Numbered from the stretch's first letter, positions 27,053-36,297 are shown. The stretch: DNA of 64,000 nucleotides from Embleya sp051903075 (GCF_051903075.1 NZ_CP182422.1:372001-436000); one strand, 5' to 3'. The notes: generated by a model from the sequence alone, not told the origin. A program made the numbers and translations.

Positions 27053-28390
27053 ATGAGCACGCCGTCGGAGCCGCCCAACACCGGGTCTGCCCGGGTCGTC
27101 CGCACGCCGGTCCATCATCGGGGCTCGCGCGCGGGGCGAATCGTGATGAGCATCCTTTCGACCGTGTTGATCACACTCACCTGCGTCCTGGTGCCACTCT
27201 CCCTGATCACAGTGTGGGTGCACGACATCGTGCTGGACACCGGCAGGTACGTCGAGACGATCGCCCCCCTCGCGTCGAACCCGGCGATCGAATCCGCCGT
27301 GGCCGAAAGGATCACCAAGGCGGTCGACGTTCGGGTCGACGGCAAAGAGGTCACCGCGGACCTCGCGGCCTGGTTGGAGTCCCAGGGGTTGCCGCCTCGA
27401 GTGGGCAACGCCGTGAAGTCACTGGCACCGCAGTTGGACGACGCCGCAACCCAGGCCGCCCACAAGGCGGCGACCCGCTTCACCCAAAGCGACAGGTTCG
27501 AGACGGTCTGGAAGAACGCCAACCGAACCGCCCATTCGGCGCTCGACCACGCGCTCACCGGCAAGGGCCGGGGCGCGGTCGGGGTCGACGGAGGTACCGT
27601 CACCCTCGATGTCGGCGCCGCGGTGGACGCGGTCAAGCAAGATCTCGTCAACGCCGGGGTCAGCCCCGCGGACAAGATTCCCGACGTCGACAAGCAGATG
27701 GTGCTCATCCAGTCCGACAAACTGCGGAAGTTCAAGAAAGCGGCACACGCACTCGACGTGCTCGGCAACTGGTTGCCCATCATCGCCGTTCTGCTCGGCG
27801 CGATCGGGGTATTCCTGGCGCGGCGTCGCCGCCGGGCCCTGGTCACCACCGCCCTGGGCGTCGCCTTCGGCTGCCTGGTCGTGGCCATCGCCCTGGCGAT
27901 CGCGCGGCGCTTCTATCTGGATCACCTGCCCGCCCAGGTACAGTCCCCCGCCGCCGCCTCGGCGATCTTCGACACGCTGCTGCGCTTTTTGAAGAACAGC
28001 GTCCGCACCGGGATCGTCCTGGGCCTGGTCGTCGCCCTCGGCGCCTACCTGTCCGGGACGGGCCGACTGCCGCGGGCCCTGCGCGGATCGATGGAGCGCG
28101 CGGCCGACTCCGTCGCGCGGTGGGCCGACACGCACGGGCTGCACACCGGAAAGACCGGCACCTGGGTGGCCGCCCACCGGCGGTGGCTCGCCATCGGCGC
28201 GCTCCTCGTCATCGCCCTGTGGTTCGCCCTGTGGAATCGCCCGACCGCGTGGACGATCCTGCTGCTCGTGGCCGTACTTCTCGCCCTGCTCGCGATCATC
28301 GCGCTGTTGGCCGCGACGGGACGAACGACGCTCTCGCGGACTCCCGCCCACAACGGGCGGCCGGGCCCGGTCGGTGGCGGAGTGCCGTGA
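27053..28390 (+). CDS. Multi-pass integral membrane protein of unknown function
   Basis: A 445-aa protein. The ATG at 27053 is preferred because GGAGAG lies seven bases upstream. A first membrane segment (about 30-58) is followed by a soluble helical domain of about 190 residues (ASNPAIESAVAERITKAVDV onward) that is likely extracytoplasmic. Four further segments follow: WLPIIAVLLGAIGVFLA, ALVTTALGVAFGCLVVAIALAIA, TGIVLGLVVALGAYLSG and a strongly hydrophobic pair near the C-terminus. It resembles hypothetical membrane proteins found widely in actinobacteria; no function can be named. It lies downstream of the DUF6325/SHOCT pair. Confidence 0.75.
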   Translation: MSTPSEPPNTGSARVVRTPVHHRGSRAGRIVMSILSTVLITLTCVLVPLSLITVWVHDIVLDTGRYVETIAPLASNPAIESAVAERITKAVDVRVDGKEVTADLAAWLESQGLPPRVGNAVKSLAPQLDDAATQAAHKAATRFTQSDRFETVWKNANRTAHSALDHALTGKGRGAVGVDGGTVTLDVGAAVDAVKQDLVNAGVSPADKIPDVDKQMVLIQSDKLRKFKKAAHALDVLGNWLPIIAVLLGAIGVFLARRRRRALVTTALGVAFGCLVVAIALAIARRFYLDHLPAQVQSPAAASAIFDTLLRFLKNSVRTGIVLGLVVALGAYLSGTGRLPRALRGSMERAADSVARWADTHGLHTGKTGTWVAAHRRWLAIGALLVIALWFALWNRPTAWTILLLVAVLLALLAIIALLAATGRTTLSRTPAHNGRPGPVGGGVP

Positions 28391-28802
28391 TCCCCCCGCC
28401 CGGAGCCGGTCCGGTCACGAGTGTGACGGCCCGTCGGGCAATTCGTCGGTGCGCGCCGCATGAGGCGATCGGGTGAGGTCCCGCCGTAAACTGGAGATCG
28501 GGCCACCATGACGGTGCGGACATCGGGTACAGCGCCGCCGGCCCGTTGCCGACACGCCGAGTAAGGCGCGGCTCCAAGGCGACATCCGGTGGCATGTCCC
28601 ACGGATATCCGCCGCCGTGCCGGTGGGCGGTGGTCGCCGATCGCGACGCGTACACGTCCCGCGAGGGCATCGTGCCCCACCCCGTGTGAGCAGAGCACAC
28701 TCCCAGCGCTCCGGGCCCACCCGCAACGGCGGGGTGGGCGGCGGCTCCGCCTTCCTGGACGGCCCCGCGGATACCGTCGGGATTGATCGAAGGAGATCGA
28801 TC
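28391..28802. other. Intergenic region
   Basis: About 410 bases with no supported gene. AAGGAG at 28791-28796 is the ribosome site of the next gene. No repeat or hairpin stands out. Confidence 0.45.
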
Positions 28803-29186
28803 ATGGACTACCCACTTCTCAACGCCTTTTGGACCATGCTCTGGTTCTTCTTGTGGATCCTCTGGATCATGCTCCTCTTCCACGTGTTCCGGGACATCAT
28901 CCGCGATGACTCCCTCAGTGGATGGGGCAAGGCGGGCTGGCTGGTTCTGTGCGTGGTCCTGCCGTACCTCGGCGTCTTCGTGTACTTCATCGCGCGGGGG
29001 CGCGGCATGGGCGAACGCGACCGACGCAGGGTCGAACAGCAGCAGGAGGAGTTCCGCTCCTACGTGCGGGACGCAGCCGCCACGCCTGGCACGTCCGACG
29101 AACTGGCCCGCATCGCCCAGCTCAGGAACGACGGTGACATCACCGTCGATGAATACGAACGAGCCAAGGCCAAGATCCTGGCCTGA
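28803..29186 (+). CDS. PLDc_N-like membrane protein with C-terminal SHOCT domain
   Basis: A 127-aa protein with an aromatic-rich first membrane segment (NAFWTMLWFFLWILWIMLLF, about 8-27) and a second (GWLVLCVVLPYLGVFVYFIA, about 45-64), the pattern of the phospholipase-D-nuclease N-terminal module. A charged linker follows, then a SHOCT module (ELARIAQLRNDGDITVDEYE, about 100-126). It is a small membrane-anchored adaptor, not an enzyme. It shares the SHOCT ending with the protein at 26578, so the two may interact. AAGGAG is seven bases from the ATG. Confidence 0.88.
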   Translation: MDYPLLNAFWTMLWFFLWILWIMLLFHVFRDIIRDDSLSGWGKAGWLVLCVVLPYLGVFVYFIARGRGMGERDRRRVEQQQEEFRSYVRDAAATPGTSDELARIAQLRNDGDITVDEYERAKAKILA

Positions 29187-29243
29187 GATCGCGGTCCGGC
29201 GTCCGACACTGGATGAACACATCCGTGCGTTCGTCCGCTGTCG

Positions 29244-30860
29244 CTACGTCCGGGCCGAGCGGGGTTGGGTCGTGGGGATGCGTCCGGTGAAGAACAGGGC
29301 GAGGAGGGCGCCGAGGGCGAGGACGGCGAGGGCGGCCCGCAGGCCGTCGAGTCTGGCCGCGTCGTTCGCCTCGATGGCCGCGTGTTTCACCTCCGTGCTC
29401 GTGCCGGCTTTGTCGAGGGCGGAGGTGAGCTGCTCGTCCGACAGGAAGGGGACTCCGCCTTCGAGTTCCACGGTCGCGCGGCTCGCGACGGATGCCGGAA
29501 TAGCCGGATTATGCTCGATGGCGCTCAGGAACGACGAGGTCATGGCGGCGATCAGGAGCGATCCCGCGAGCGCCGTCCCGATCGAGGCACCGAGGTTGGT
29601 GACCGCGTTCTGCACGCCGCCGACCTCCGCGCTCCGCTCGTCGGGGACCGCGGATACCGTGACCGAACCGAGCTGCGACGCCAACGCGCCCATACCGAGT
29701 CCGATCAACAGCAGGGGCACGGTGACGATCTCGGGGCCCGCGTCCGCGTCCAGCGCGGCCATCATGGCCACCGCCCCCGCGAGCAGCGCGAGGACGCCGA
29801 GTCGCACCACGCGCCGCGGCGAGACGTCCGGAAGGAACCGCGGGATCAGGATCGCGGCCGCCAGCAGCGTGAGCGAGAGCGGCAGGATACGGGCGCCGGT
29901 CGCCAACGCCGACAGGCCCAACGCGATCGACAGGTAGAGCGGAACGATGAAGAACACGCCCATCTGCACGAGGTACTGGAAGAAGAACATCGTCAGGCCG
30001 CCGGTGAGTTGCCGATTGCGCAGCATCATCGGGTCCACGAGCGGATCCCCGCCCCGGGCCGACAGGCGGGTCTCCCAGGAGAGGAAGAGCCTTACGAGGG
30101 CCACTCCGGACAACATCAGCCACACGACCAGCGACACCCCCAACCAGGCGGGCGCTTCGGGTTTCGGTCGAAACCACCCCCACTCGGCCGACTTGAGCAC
30201 GCCGAACACGAAGACCCCGAGCCCACCGGCGGACAACACGGCGCCGACGACGTCCAGGCGCTCTCGCGCCGCGACGGGCGCGTCGGCGACCCGGGCCGCG
30301 AGTACCAGGATCACCGCCACGAGCAGGACTTCGCCGGCGAAGACCCAGCGCCAGGAGAAGTACGTAGTCGCCACGCCACCGATCAGCGGACCCGCCGCGA
30401 TCGCCACCGCCCCCGCGGCGGCAACGAGCCCATATGCGGAAGGGCGACGCTCCGCCGGGAAGTTTCCCGCCACCAACGCCACGATCGCGGGCAGGATGAG
30501 CGCCGCACCGACTCCTTCCAACACCGCCCAACCGAGCAGCAACACCGGCAGATTCGGGGCCAGCGCGGTGGTCAACGAACCACACCCGTAGATGCCACAA
30601 CCGATCATGAACGCACGCCGACGACCGATGAGCCCGCCGACCTTGCCCCCCGGAATCATGAGCATCGCCATCACGAGCGTGTAGGCCGTGATCGCGCCCT
30701 GGATCCCGGTCACCGTCGTGCCCACGTCCTCGGCCACCGTCGCGATCGACACGTTCATGACCGAACTGTCCAGGGCCATCAGAAACTGCCCCAGGACCAG
30801 CGGGACCAGCACCAGGCGTGTCCCTGTGGAGCGCACCGGCCTGCCCATCGCGGCTGTCAT
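29244..30860 (-). CDS. MFS drug efflux transporter, DHA2 (14-TM) type
   Basis: A 538-aa transporter. Motif A of the major facilitator family appears as GGKVGGLIGRRRAFMIG (about 71-87), and the N-terminus has the DHA2 hallmark LVLGQFLMALDSSVMNVSIATVAEDVG. Fourteen hydrophobic segments can be traced. The loop before the last segment (about 455-510) is polar and helical. The ATG at 30860 is the first plausible start; an ATG at 30848 is possible. It likely exports drugs or metabolites by proton antiport. It is divergent from the GAP-family gene and convergent with the PLDc_N/SHOCT gene. No adjacent regulator is evident. Confidence 0.9.
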   Translation of the reverse strand: MTAAMGRPVRSTGTRLVLVPLVLGQFLMALDSSVMNVSIATVAEDVGTTVTGIQGAITAYTLVMAMLMIPGGKVGGLIGRRRAFMIGCGIYGCGSLTTALAPNLPVLLLGWAVLEGVGAALILPAIVALVAGNFPAERRPSAYGLVAAAGAVAIAAGPLIGGVATTYFSWRWVFAGEVLLVAVILVLAARVADAPVAARERLDVVGAVLSAGGLGVFVFGVLKSAEWGWFRPKPEAPAWLGVSLVVWLMLSGVALVRLFLSWETRLSARGGDPLVDPMMLRNRQLTGGLTMFFFQYLVQMGVFFIVPLYLSIALGLSALATGARILPLSLTLLAAAILIPRFLPDVSPRRVVRLGVLALLAGAVAMMAALDADAGPEIVTVPLLLIGLGMGALASQLGSVTVSAVPDERSAEVGGVQNAVTNLGASIGTALAGSLLIAAMTSSFLSAIEHNPAIPASVASRATVELEGGVPFLSDEQLTSALDKAGTSTEVKHAAIEANDAARLDGLRAALAVLALGALLALFFTGRIPTTQPRSART

Positions 30861-31020
30861 GACGACATGGTTCCAGCGCCCGACAAGAGCCCGGATCCGC
30901 CGCGCCGCAGCGTCAGCCGGATGGCGGGCACCGGCTCCGAAATGTTGTGTAGCGGGACCCGACGGGTGGTACCGAGGGCGGTGACACGCTCTCGCGCGAC
31001 CCCGATCCACATTCACCCAC

Positions 31021-31686
31021 ATGGGGACAGCCATGGTCCTTGATCTCGTCCTCATCGGAACGGCCATCACCCTGGGACCGATGCACAACTCCGCGTTCAT
31101 CCTGTTGTTGTCCGCGGACAGAGGGTTGTTGAAAGGGCTTGTGTTCACCCTGACCTGGCTCGTGGAACTCGTCGTGGTGGTCGCCGCGGTGTTGCTGTTG
31201 ACCGGGGGCACTCCGCCTTCGAAACACAGTGCACCCTCGACGGCGGGTCTCGTGGTCAAGCTGACCGTGGGCATCGCGCTGGTGGTCTACGGCGAGCGCA
31301 AGCGACGCCGAGGCGCCACCCGCTCCCGAGGAAATCCGAGGTGGATGGCACGGCTGGATCGCGTTTCCGGATGGACCGCGGCCGGCCTCGCCATCCTGCT
31401 CCAACCGTGGGCGATGGTCGCCGCGGGTGGGGCCACCGTGATGAACGCGGACCTGTCCTCGGCCGCCACGTTCGTGGCCTTGATGAGCTACTTCCTGCTC
31501 GCCACGGCCACTTTGTTCGCGATGGAGTTGTACGCCACGTTCGCGCCGGCCCGGGCACACATCGAGCTCGATCGGCTACGCACGGCCCTCACCACCCACC
31601 AGGACCAGGCCATCGTCGTGTTGTCGCTGCTGCTGGGCCTGTGGTTGGCCGCCAAGAGCACGTACGAACTCGTCAAACTCTCGTAG
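31021..31686 (+). CDS. GAP family membrane protein
   Basis: A 221-aa protein with six hydrophobic segments and the pattern of the GAP/Sap family (PF11139): an N-terminal LVLIGTAITLGPMHNSAFIL, then a central charged loop (ERKRRRGATRSRG) and a second half beginning GWTAAGLAILLQPWAMVAAG. Mycobacterial relatives have been tied to glycopeptidolipid addressing at the cell surface, and the wider family looks LysE-like. The substrate here is unknown. The start may be ATG 31021 or ATG 31033; neither has a clear ribosome site. Confidence 0.75.
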   Translation: MGTAMVLDLVLIGTAITLGPMHNSAFILLLSADRGLLKGLVFTLTWLVELVVVVAAVLLLTGGTPPSKHSAPSTAGLVVKLTVGIALVVYGERKRRRGATRSRGNPRWMARLDRVSGWTAAGLAILLQPWAMVAAGGATVMNADLSSAATFVALMSYFLLATATLFAMELYATFAPARAHIELDRLRTALTTHQDQAIVVLSLLLGLWLAAKSTYELVKLS

Positions 31687-31872
31687 AGATCGCCGCGTCG
31701 GCGCTTGTCCGCCTGTGGCGGCAACGATCCGGTGGCGCCTTTCGTACGCGAGAGAGACGGTGGAAACGTGACGGCCGCATTCGCGGCACACACGCATGCG
31801 GCCGTGATTCAGGGCGCCACGGCGCAGGCAGCGGCCGACGCCTCGAAAGCCGAAAGCCAAGGATGATCAGCG

Positions 31873-32289
31873 ATGACCAATCACACAAGCACGCGACATC
31901 ACACCTCACCATCCACTGCCGCAAGCGGATGGACGGTGTTCGCAGCCGTCATGATGATCGTCGGCGGGGTGTTGGCGGTATTCCAGGGGATCGCCGCCAT
32001 CGCGAAAGACGACGTCATCCTCAGGACCCACAACTACACGTTCGGCTTCAGCGTCGCGGGTTGGGGCTGGATCCACCTGATCCTCGGGATCGTGGTCGCT
32101 CTCGCCGGCCTCGCGTTGTTCGCCAATGCGCTCTGGGCGCGCATGCTGGGCGTACTGCTGGCGGGGCTGAGCATGATCGCCAACTTCACCTGGCTGCCGC
32201 ACTATCCGCTGTGGTCGACGATCCTCATCGCCATCGACATCGCCGTCATCTGGGCACTGTGCACGGGACCGGCCAAGAATCGGTATTGA
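31873..32289 (+). CDS. DUF7144-type four-helix membrane protein
   Basis: A 138-aa protein with a Ser/Thr/His-rich cytoplasmic N-terminus and four membrane segments. The characteristic blocks are GWTVFAAVMMIVGGVLAVFQ, FGFSVAGWGWIHLILGIVVA, ANALWARMLGVLLAGLSMIA and a final segment after PHYPLWSTILIAIDIAVIWAL. This matches the DUF7144 family common in actinobacteria. The function is unknown; members are often found in stress-related gene sets, which fits the SHOCT/DUF6325 genes nearby. Confidence 0.8.
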   Translation: MTNHTSTRHHTSPSTAASGWTVFAAVMMIVGGVLAVFQGIAAIAKDDVILRTHNYTFGFSVAGWGWIHLILGIVVALAGLALFANALWARMLGVLLAGLSMIANFTWLPHYPLWSTILIAIDIAVIWALCTGPAKNRY

Positions 32290-32482
32290 ACGTTCGTGGC
32301 AACGTCGAGGTGGCAGGAGACCGCGGTTCGACACCGGTCATCTGCCCTCTCCATCACACGAAACCCGCGACGAGCGTCCTTGGCACGGTCGGAAGACACC
32401 GTCACCCGGTCGGACGCGGTTCGACCGCACGGCCGACTTTTCCGTGGGCATCGGTCGGGCGGAGCAAGCCGGGAGGCACACC

Positions 32483-33886
32483 ATGGGCCGGTACGCAACG
32501 GCCTCGTCACGGCGAGCGCGCGTCGATGGAGGCAGGGCCGCACGTCTTTTGGCGCGTCTGGCATTGCTCGCCGTCGTCGGCGTGGTGGTCGTCCTCGTGA
32601 TCGCACTGCGCGAGGCCGGGTTCCTGATCGTGGGCGCGGCGTTTCTCGGCTTGGCGGCCTGCGCCGTCGGTCTGTGGTGGTTCCTCGCGCACCGGGGCGC
32701 GGTCCGGCTGGTCGGCGCACTGATCGCGGTGGGCGCGCCGGTGGCCGTCCTCGTGCTCTTCGCCTTCGACGGCCTGTGGTTCGACGCTCTGATCCTGGGC
32801 GCGTGTTGGGCCGGTACCGTGGCGTGCGCCCGGGCGGCCCTGCGCACGTCGGACCCGGATCGTGTGCAACCGGCCGCGCCTGCGGCCCGGCCCGCGAGGC
32901 CGTTCCTGATCATGAACCCGAAGTCCGGGGGAGGCAAGGTCGGCCGCTTCGGCCTCGTCGAACGGGCCGAGGAACTCGGCGCGCGGGTCGTTCTCCTCGA
33001 CCCCTCCGCTCCCGCGGACGTCGCCGAACTGGCCCAGGAAGCCGTCGTCGACGGCGCGGACCTGCTGGGCGTGGCCGGTGGTGACGGCACCCAGGCGCTG
33101 GTGGCAGCGGTCGCCGCCGAACACGACGTGCCCTTCCTCGTCATCGCGGCCGGGACGCGCAACCATTTCGCGATGGACCTCGGGCTCGACCGCGCCGACC
33201 CGGGCCGGTGTCTGGACGCGCTCACCGATGGCGAGGAGTTGCACGTCGACCTGGGCGACGTCGCGGGCCGCGCCTTCGTCAACACGGTGTCCTTCGGTGC
33301 GTACGCCGACGTCGTGCAGCGCCCCGAGTATCGCGACGACAAGGCCGCGACGGCGCTCGGCCTCCTGCCGGACCTGTTGGTCGGTGATGGTGGCGTACGG
33401 CTCGACGCGCGCGTCGACGACACCGTCCTGACCGCGCAACAGGCCCTGCTGATCAGCAACAATCGGTACAACTCCCCCAGTGAGATGGCCGGCACCGGCC
33501 GACGCCCGCGCCTGGACGATGGCGAACTCGGCGTGCTGGGGATCCACGTTCGGGGCGCGGTCCCGGCCGCCGACCTGGTCGTACGCGGTGAGCGCTCCGA
33601 GGCGTTGACCGTGACGAGCGCCCACCGCGTCGAGGTCACCTCCGAGGCCACCGAGATTCCCGTCGCGGTCGACGGCGAGGCACTCCGAATGTGTACACCG
33701 GTCGTGTGCACCCTGCGTCCGGTCGCGCTACGCGTTCTCGTCCCGCGCGATCGCCCGGGCGTTCCCCGACCCAGCCGCCGCGTGGACTGGCGTCGCGTAC
33801 TCGCTTTGGCCCTCCCCGCCCGACGCACACGCGCCGTCGGCCCCCGCAGTTCACGAGAGCGAGCGAGCAGGCCGCCCGCTTCGTGA
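32483..33886 (+). CDS. Diacylglycerol-kinase-like lipid kinase with N-terminal membrane domain
   Basis: A 467-aa protein. The ATG at 32483 follows GGGAGG with a six-base gap. Residues about 20-110 contain three or four membrane segments. The DAGK catalytic domain starts near residue 135 with FLIMNPKSGGGKVG and carries the nucleotide-binding motif GGDGT (199-203) and AAGTRNHFAMDLGL. The C-terminal DAGK accessory part is present. Such enzymes phosphorylate lipid acceptors (diacylglycerol, sphingoid bases or related) at the inner membrane. An N-terminal membrane domain fused to the kinase is less usual. A G/C-rich hairpin follows the stop. Confidence 0.88.
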   Translation: MGRYATASSRRARVDGGRAARLLARLALLAVVGVVVVLVIALREAGFLIVGAAFLGLAACAVGLWWFLAHRGAVRLVGALIAVGAPVAVLVLFAFDGLWFDALILGACWAGTVACARAALRTSDPDRVQPAAPAARPARPFLIMNPKSGGGKVGRFGLVERAEELGARVVLLDPSAPADVAELAQEAVVDGADLLGVAGGDGTQALVAAVAAEHDVPFLVIAAGTRNHFAMDLGLDRADPGRCLDALTDGEELHVDLGDVAGRAFVNTVSFGAYADVVQRPEYRDDKAATALGLLPDLLVGDGGVRLDARVDDTVLTAQQALLISNNRYNSPSEMAGTGRRPRLDDGELGVLGIHVRGAVPAADLVVRGERSEALTVTSAHRVEVTSEATEIPVAVDGEALRMCTPVVCTLRPVALRVLVPRDRPGVPRPSRRVDWRRVLALALPARRTRAVGPRSSRERASRPPAS

Positions 33887-33887
33887 A

Positions 33888-33924
33888 GCGGCGCCGTGCC
33901 CGCGGACCGGCCCGCGGGCGCCGC
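33888..33924 (+). terminator. Probable hairpin terminator after lipid kinase gene
   Basis: GCCCGCGG (33898-33905) pairs with CCGCGGGC (33912-33919) around a six-base loop. Flanking GCGGC and GCCGC extend the stem after a short bulge. There is no T-run, which is usual for actinobacterial terminators. Confidence 0.55.
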
Positions 33925-34440
33925 AATCCACCGACGATCACCGCGAGCCCGTAAACGACGATACGTCGTCGCGTTGTCACTCTCCGCTCATCAGGACGCT
34001 GACGTTCTGGTTGCGTCCAGCCGAGCACTCCCCGTGACGATCAGGCGAGCCGCTCGCACTCGTGTCGATGGCGAGGTTTTATCCGCATACCGTGGCGGCG
34101 GCACCGGGGGCGACCGAGTGGTGACGGAGGCACCCCACCGCAGGCGCGACGGTCTTCGATCCCCCGACCGGCGAGACGTCCCGGGCAACGTAGTTGGTCG
34201 AGCACCTCCGCGAAGAGTCGGGCGCGGCGAGCCTCGTCCTCGGCGTTGTGACGAAACAGCTCCGCAGCGGCACGGCCGCTCGCGGCCCTCGTTGTCGTCG
34301 TACCCGACCATGTGTGCGTAGCGGGTTGGTCACCGACTCGCTGACCACCGATTCGACGATGCCTGCCGCGCGCGTGAACACGGCTCATCCATATCCAAGC
34401 GCGGGTTGCCGCACGCCCTCGCGAGAGCGAGTTCTACTGC
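33925..34440. other. Intergenic region
   Basis: About 515 bases with no supported gene. One minus-strand frame contains a helical stretch (AELFRHNAEDEARRARLFAE, near 34200-34260), but it has no start, ribosome site or family match. The region ends where the CstR-type operator block begins. Confidence 0.45.
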
Positions 34441-34449
34441 GTCCAAAAA

Positions 34450-34497
34450 TACCCCCGGGGGTACTCGTGCTACGCTCGAAATATACCCCGGGGGGTA
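34450..34497 (+). promoter_or_regulatory. CstR/CsoR-type double operator flanking the promoter of the sulfur operon
   Basis: Two 14-bp sites of form TACCCC-n-GGGGTA occur: TACCCCCGGGGGTA (34450-34463, a perfect palindrome) and TACCCCGGGGGGTA (34484-34497). Between them TACGCT (34471-34476) fits a TAnnnT -10 box. Transcription would start at about 34483, at the edge of the second site, and the first site covers the -35 region. Repressor bound to either site would block initiation. A third copy precedes the repressor gene itself at 37727-37740. CsoR-family repressors, including CstR, are known to bind sites of this shape. Confidence 0.88.
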
Positions 34498-34522
34498 AAT
34501 CTCAGCCGAAAGGGGCAAACGC

Positions 34523-35896
34523 GTGTTCTTCATCGACACCATCGAAACCGAGGGCCTGGGCAACCGCAGCTACCTGGCAGGCGGTGCGCGCAGTGCGGTG
34601 GTGGTGGACCCGCCCCGCGACGTCGACCGGGTCCTGGCGGCGGCTGCGGCGCGGGGGGTGCGGATCTCGCACGTGGCGGAGACGCACGTCCACAACGACT
34701 ACGTGAGCGGCGGCCTGGACCTCGCGCGCCTGACCGGCGCCGTCTACCTCGTGCCCGCCGACGCCCGGGTCGCGTTCGCCCGTACTCCCGTCGCCGACGG
34801 TGACACCGTCGAGGTCGACGAGGACGTCACCTTGCGGGCGATGGCCACGCCCGGCCACACCCCCCATCACACGTCCTACGTCCTCGAGGAGCGGGGCGCG
34901 GTGGCGGCCGTGTTCACGGGAGGGTCGCTGCTGATCGGCTCGGTGGGCCGCCCCGACCTGGTCGAGCCTCGACTGACCGAAGCGCTGGCGCGCGCCCAGC
35001 ACGCTTCCGCCCACCGGCTGGCGGCCGAACTCCCCGACGAGACGCCGATCCTGCCCACGCACGGCTTCGGCAGTTTCTGCTCCTCCTCCCAGTCCGAGGG
35101 CGACGCCACCACCATCGGCAAGGAGAAGAGCGGCAACGACGCCCTGGTCAAGGACGTCGACTCCTTCGTCGCCGAACTGCTCGTCGGCCTGGAGGACGTG
35201 CCCGCCTACTACACCCGCATGGGGCCGGCCAACGCCGAGGGCCCCGCGCCGGTGGACCTGACCGCGCCGCCGGTGGCCGATCCCTCCGACATCGCCGCAC
35301 GGCTGGCAGCCGGGGAATGGGTGGTGGATCTGCGCAACCGGATCACGTTCGCCGAGGGCCACCTCGCGGGATCCGTCAACTTCGAGGCCGACGGGAAGAT
35401 CGCCACCTACCTCGCCTGGATGATCCCCTGGGGCAAGCCCGTCACCCTCCTCGCCGAATCCCCCGCACAGCTCGCCGCGGCCCAGCGCGAACTGGTCCGC
35501 GTCGGCATCGATCGCCCGGCCGCCGCCGCCACCGGTGGCCCCCGCGACTGGATATCCGACGGCGCGAGCCCGCGTTCCTTCCCCCGCGCCACCTTCGCCG
35601 ACCTCGCCGCCCACGATCCGCGCCCCGACGTCGTCCTCGACGTGCGCCGCGACTCCGAACGCGCCAAGGGCTGGATCACGGGCTCCGCGCACATCCCCAT
35701 CCACCAGCTCCACCGGCGCCTGGACGAGGTCCCGTCCGGCACGGTGTGGGTGCACTGCGCCGGCGGGATGCGCGCGGCCATCGCGGCCTCCCTCCTGGAC
35801 GCCGCCGGACGCGACGTCGTCGCCGTCGACGACACCTTCGACGCCGCCACCGAAGCCGGCCTCCCCCTCACCACCGGCACCGACACCGGTCGCTGA
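34523..35896 (+). CDS. cstB: CstB-like persulfide dioxygenase / rhodanese fusion
   Basis: A 457-aa cytoplasmic protein in three parts, like CstB. The metallo-beta-lactamase-fold persulfide dioxygenase domain (about 1-235) has ETHVHND (H55, H57, D59) and GHTPHH (H112). A first rhodanese-like domain (about 255-345) lacks the catalytic Cys. The second rhodanese (about 360-450) has C412 in HCAGGMR. Such enzymes oxidise low-molecular-weight persulfides and pass sulfur to thiosulfate or related products. At the position where ETHE1 has its third iron ligand (FTGD) this protein reads FTGG (G133). GTG 34523 follows AAGGGG with a seven-base gap. It heads the CstR-controlled operon. Confidence 0.9.
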   Translation: MFFIDTIETEGLGNRSYLAGGARSAVVVDPPRDVDRVLAAAAARGVRISHVAETHVHNDYVSGGLDLARLTGAVYLVPADARVAFARTPVADGDTVEVDEDVTLRAMATPGHTPHHTSYVLEERGAVAAVFTGGSLLIGSVGRPDLVEPRLTEALARAQHASAHRLAAELPDETPILPTHGFGSFCSSSQSEGDATTIGKEKSGNDALVKDVDSFVAELLVGLEDVPAYYTRMGPANAEGPAPVDLTAPPVADPSDIAARLAAGEWVVDLRNRITFAEGHLAGSVNFEADGKIATYLAWMIPWGKPVTLLAESPAQLAAAQRELVRVGIDRPAAAATGGPRDWISDGASPRSFPRATFADLAAHDPRPDVVLDVRRDSERAKGWITGSAHIPIHQLHRRLDEVPSGTVWVHCAGGMRAAIAASLLDAAGRDVVAVDDTFDAATEAGLPLTTGTDTGR

Positions 35897-35937
35897 ACCG
35901 CCCACAGCCCCACCCCCGAGACCGGAAGGACGACGGG

Positions 35938-36297
35938 ATGTTCCTCTTCCGTCGCGGCACGGCCCGCGTCACTGCCACCAAGGCCCACGAGCGCATCACG
36001 TCCGGCGACGCCGTGCTCGTGGACGTACGCGAGCGGGCCGAATGGAACGCCGGGCACGCCCCCGGCGCCGTCCACGTCGCGCTCTCCCACCTCCTCGCCG
36101 GCCAGGACCTGCCCCCGGCCGCGAAGGGCCGCCCGTTGGTGGTGATCTGCCGGTCGGGTCACCGCTCCCGGCAGGCCGCCAAGCTCCTCTCCCGGCGCGG
36201 GGCCGACGCCGTCGACGTCAAGGGCGGAATGAACGCCTGGGCGTCGGCCGCGCTGCCGGTCGGGGACGGGCACGGAAGCCGCGGCCGAATAGCGTGA
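35938..36297 (+). CDS. Rhodanese-domain sulfurtransferase
   Basis: A 119-aa single-domain rhodanese. The active-site loop is CRSGHR with C71, the fold markers VLVDVRERAEWNAGHAPGAV and GGMNAW are present, and the length is normal for a one-domain protein. It would carry a persulfide on C71 and move sulfane sulfur between low-molecular-weight thiols and protein partners. GGAAGGA precedes the ATG. It lies 41 bases after the CstB-like gene and overlaps the TauE gene by four bases, so it belongs to the same operon. Confidence 0.93.
   Translation: MFLFRRGTARVTATKAHERITSGDAVLVDVRERAEWNAGHAPGAVHVALSHLLAGQDLPPAAKGRPLVVICRSGHRSRQAAKLLSRRGADAVDVKGGMNAWASAALPVGDGHGSRGRIA

Noticed and set aside
26813..27223. 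136-aa minus-strand frame between the SHOCT gene and the membrane protein
   Set aside because: It lacks a ribosome site and a recognisable domain, and overlaps the plus-strand start region.
33896..34321. 141-aa plus-strand open frame before the sulfur operon
   Set aside because: It has Arg-rich shadow composition, no ribosome site and no family match.
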